NCBI GenBank assembly: GCA_030698225.1
Contig: JAUYNR010000028.1
Span: forward strand, 1-44,719
Source: Oxalobacteraceae bacterium
GTDB lineage: Bacteria > Pseudomonadota > Gammaproteobacteria > Burkholderiales > Burkholderiaceae_D
Length of the DNA stretch: 44,719 nt
Direction of reading: 5' to 3'
The translations under genes and the position numbers were made by a program. This document shows positions 43,785 to 44,719 of the stretch, in pieces. Numbering within the stretch: the first letter of the stretch is position 1; every line of letters starts with the position of its first letter. The notes under the pieces are model-generated. The model had not been told where the DNA came from and made no database searches. It saw only the letters and a list, made by a program, of their open reading frames with translations.

Positions 43785-44719
43785 ATGCCAAAACGCCCAA
43801 GCCGACTCGATTACTGCCAGTATTTATTGGTGAGTCCGATTAACCACACGCTAACGAATTTTGCAAACCACGTAGACGATATGAGTCACGACGCGATCAA
43901 TCGATTTTTGCGCGATGAGAAGATGACGCCACATTTGGTGTGGGACAACGTGCGGGACTTGATTGCGGCAGTGCCAACAGGTTGTGTGGTGTTCGACGAC
44001 ACGATTATTGACAAGGATTTTTCGCACAAAATCGAACTGGTGAGGCGGCAGTACAGCGGCAATGCGCACGGGATTATCAAAGGCATCGGTGTGGTGACGT
44101 GTGTGTATGTGAACCCGGATACACAGGAGCACTGGGTCATCGACTATCGGATCTACGACCCGCAAGGCGATGGCAAATCGAAACTTGATCATGTGCAGGA
44201 TATGTTGACCAACGTGGTGCATCACAAAGGTCTGTCCTGCCGCACCGTGCTCATGGATACGTGGTATGCGACGAAGGAGTTGATGCTGTTCATCGAATCA
44301 CTGGGCAAGATCTATTACTGCCCATTGAAGAGCAATCGTCTGGTCGATGATTCTGGTGGTGAACTGGAATATCGTCATGTTGATTCACTGAGTTGGAATG
44401 AGCGCGAAGTTGCGCACGGGAAGATCGTCAAGATCAGAGGCTTTCCCAAAGAGCACAAGGTAAAACTGTTCCGCGTTGCGGTGTCTACCCACCGCACGGA
44501 CTCGGTCGTGACGAACGACCTTTCTCAGGATTTGACGCGAGGTGCACAACAAGCGTGTGCCTTACGTTGGAAGATTGAGCAGTTTCATCGAGAGACTAAA
44601 CAACTCACAGGAATCGAGCGCTGCCAATGCCGTAAGGCGAGGATCCAACGCAATCATATCGCTTGCGCAATACTTGTTTGGGTTCGCTTGGCCGCTGTCG
44701 CAAAGAAAACAGGGCAGAC
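43785..44719 (+). CDS. IS701-family transposase, incomplete at window end
   Basis: At least 311 residues from ATG 43785, running off the window. It begins MPKRPSRLDYCQYLLVSPIN and carries the DDE elements VFDDTIIDKDF, RTVLMDTWYATKELM and LRWKIEQFHRETKQLTG, all characteristic of IS701-type transposases. The reading frame is intact as far as can be seen, so this may be an active copy. It shares its terminal repeat with the relic at 347-363. Confidence 0.9.
   Translation, partial: MPKRPSRLDYCQYLLVSPINHTLTNFANHVDDMSHDAINRFLRDEKMTPHLVWDNVRDLIAAVPTGCVVFDDTIIDKDFSHKIELVRRQYSGNAHGIIKGIGVVTCVYVNPDTQEHWVIDYRIYDPQGDGKSKLDHVQDMLTNVVHHKGLSCRTVLMDTWYATKELMLFIESLGKIYYCPLKSNRLVDDSGGELEYRHVDSLSWNEREVAHGKIVKIRGFPKEHKVKLFRVAVSTHRTDSVVTNDLSQDLTRGAQQACALRWKIEQFHRETKQLTGIERCQCRKARIQRNHIACAILVWVRLAAVAKKTGQ

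Overview
The window is a nitrogen-fixation (nif) island from a GC-rich betaproteobacterium, most likely Burkholderiales and probably Oxalobacteraceae (Herbaspirillum-like). This rests on gene order and protein character: nifHDKENX, DUF269, DUF683, fdxB, nifQ, modABC on one strand, and nifV, nifP/cysE, nifW, fixABCX plus a NifA-type isc operon on the other. It is an inference; no 16S gene is present. nifA, nifB, nifZ and nifT are not in the window.

Layout. (1) 1-363 is insertion wreckage: the start of an IS630-type transposase, a degraded EAL-domain fragment between inverted repeats, and one end of an IS. (2) 360-1809 holds three small leftward genes and one short rightward reading frame, driven by back-to-back sigma-54 promoters that share one NifA site. 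(3) 1897-4035 is an unrelated UvrD-like helicase gene that looks like cargo. (4) 4390-13605 is a leftward accessory block of about 13 genes in two sigma-54 units. One unit runs from a pseudo-receiver protein through truncated haemoglobin, a frameshifted SagB-like nitroreductase, rhodanese-ankyrin and ArsC-like nitrogenase-associated proteins. The other runs from a flavin amine oxidase through a Cys-rich protein and an AAA+ ATPase to a GST. (5) 13606-14066 is the nifH control region, with two NifA sites, an IHF site and divergent sigma-54 promoters. (6) 14067-27306 is the rightward nifHDKENX-DUF269-DUF683-fdxB-nifQ-modABCD block. (7) 27351-35487 is the leftward nifV-nifP-nifW-fixABCX-ygfZ-2Fe2S ferredoxin-TPR unit. 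(8) 35666-36267 is a REP-associated transposase (RAYT) with REP sequences on both sides. (9) 36295-41015 is a leftward iscS-iscU-erpA-iscA-hscA-fdx operon with its own sigma-54 promoter. (10) 41350-44719 is more wreckage: a shattered endonuclease gene and truncated ISAs1-, IS21- and IS701-type transposases.

How it works together. NifHDK is the molybdenum nitrogenase. NifE, NifN, NifX, NifV and NifQ serve FeMo-cofactor assembly, ModABC imports molybdate (a Mo-box lies ahead of modA), and FixABCX with FdxB and the other ferredoxins supplies low-potential electrons. The isc operon supplies Fe-S clusters in place of a modular NifU. The accessory block carries NifA/sigma-54 signals of its own, so its poorly known genes are probably made only during nitrogen fixation. 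It is the best place in the window to look for undescribed nitrogenase-supporting functions.
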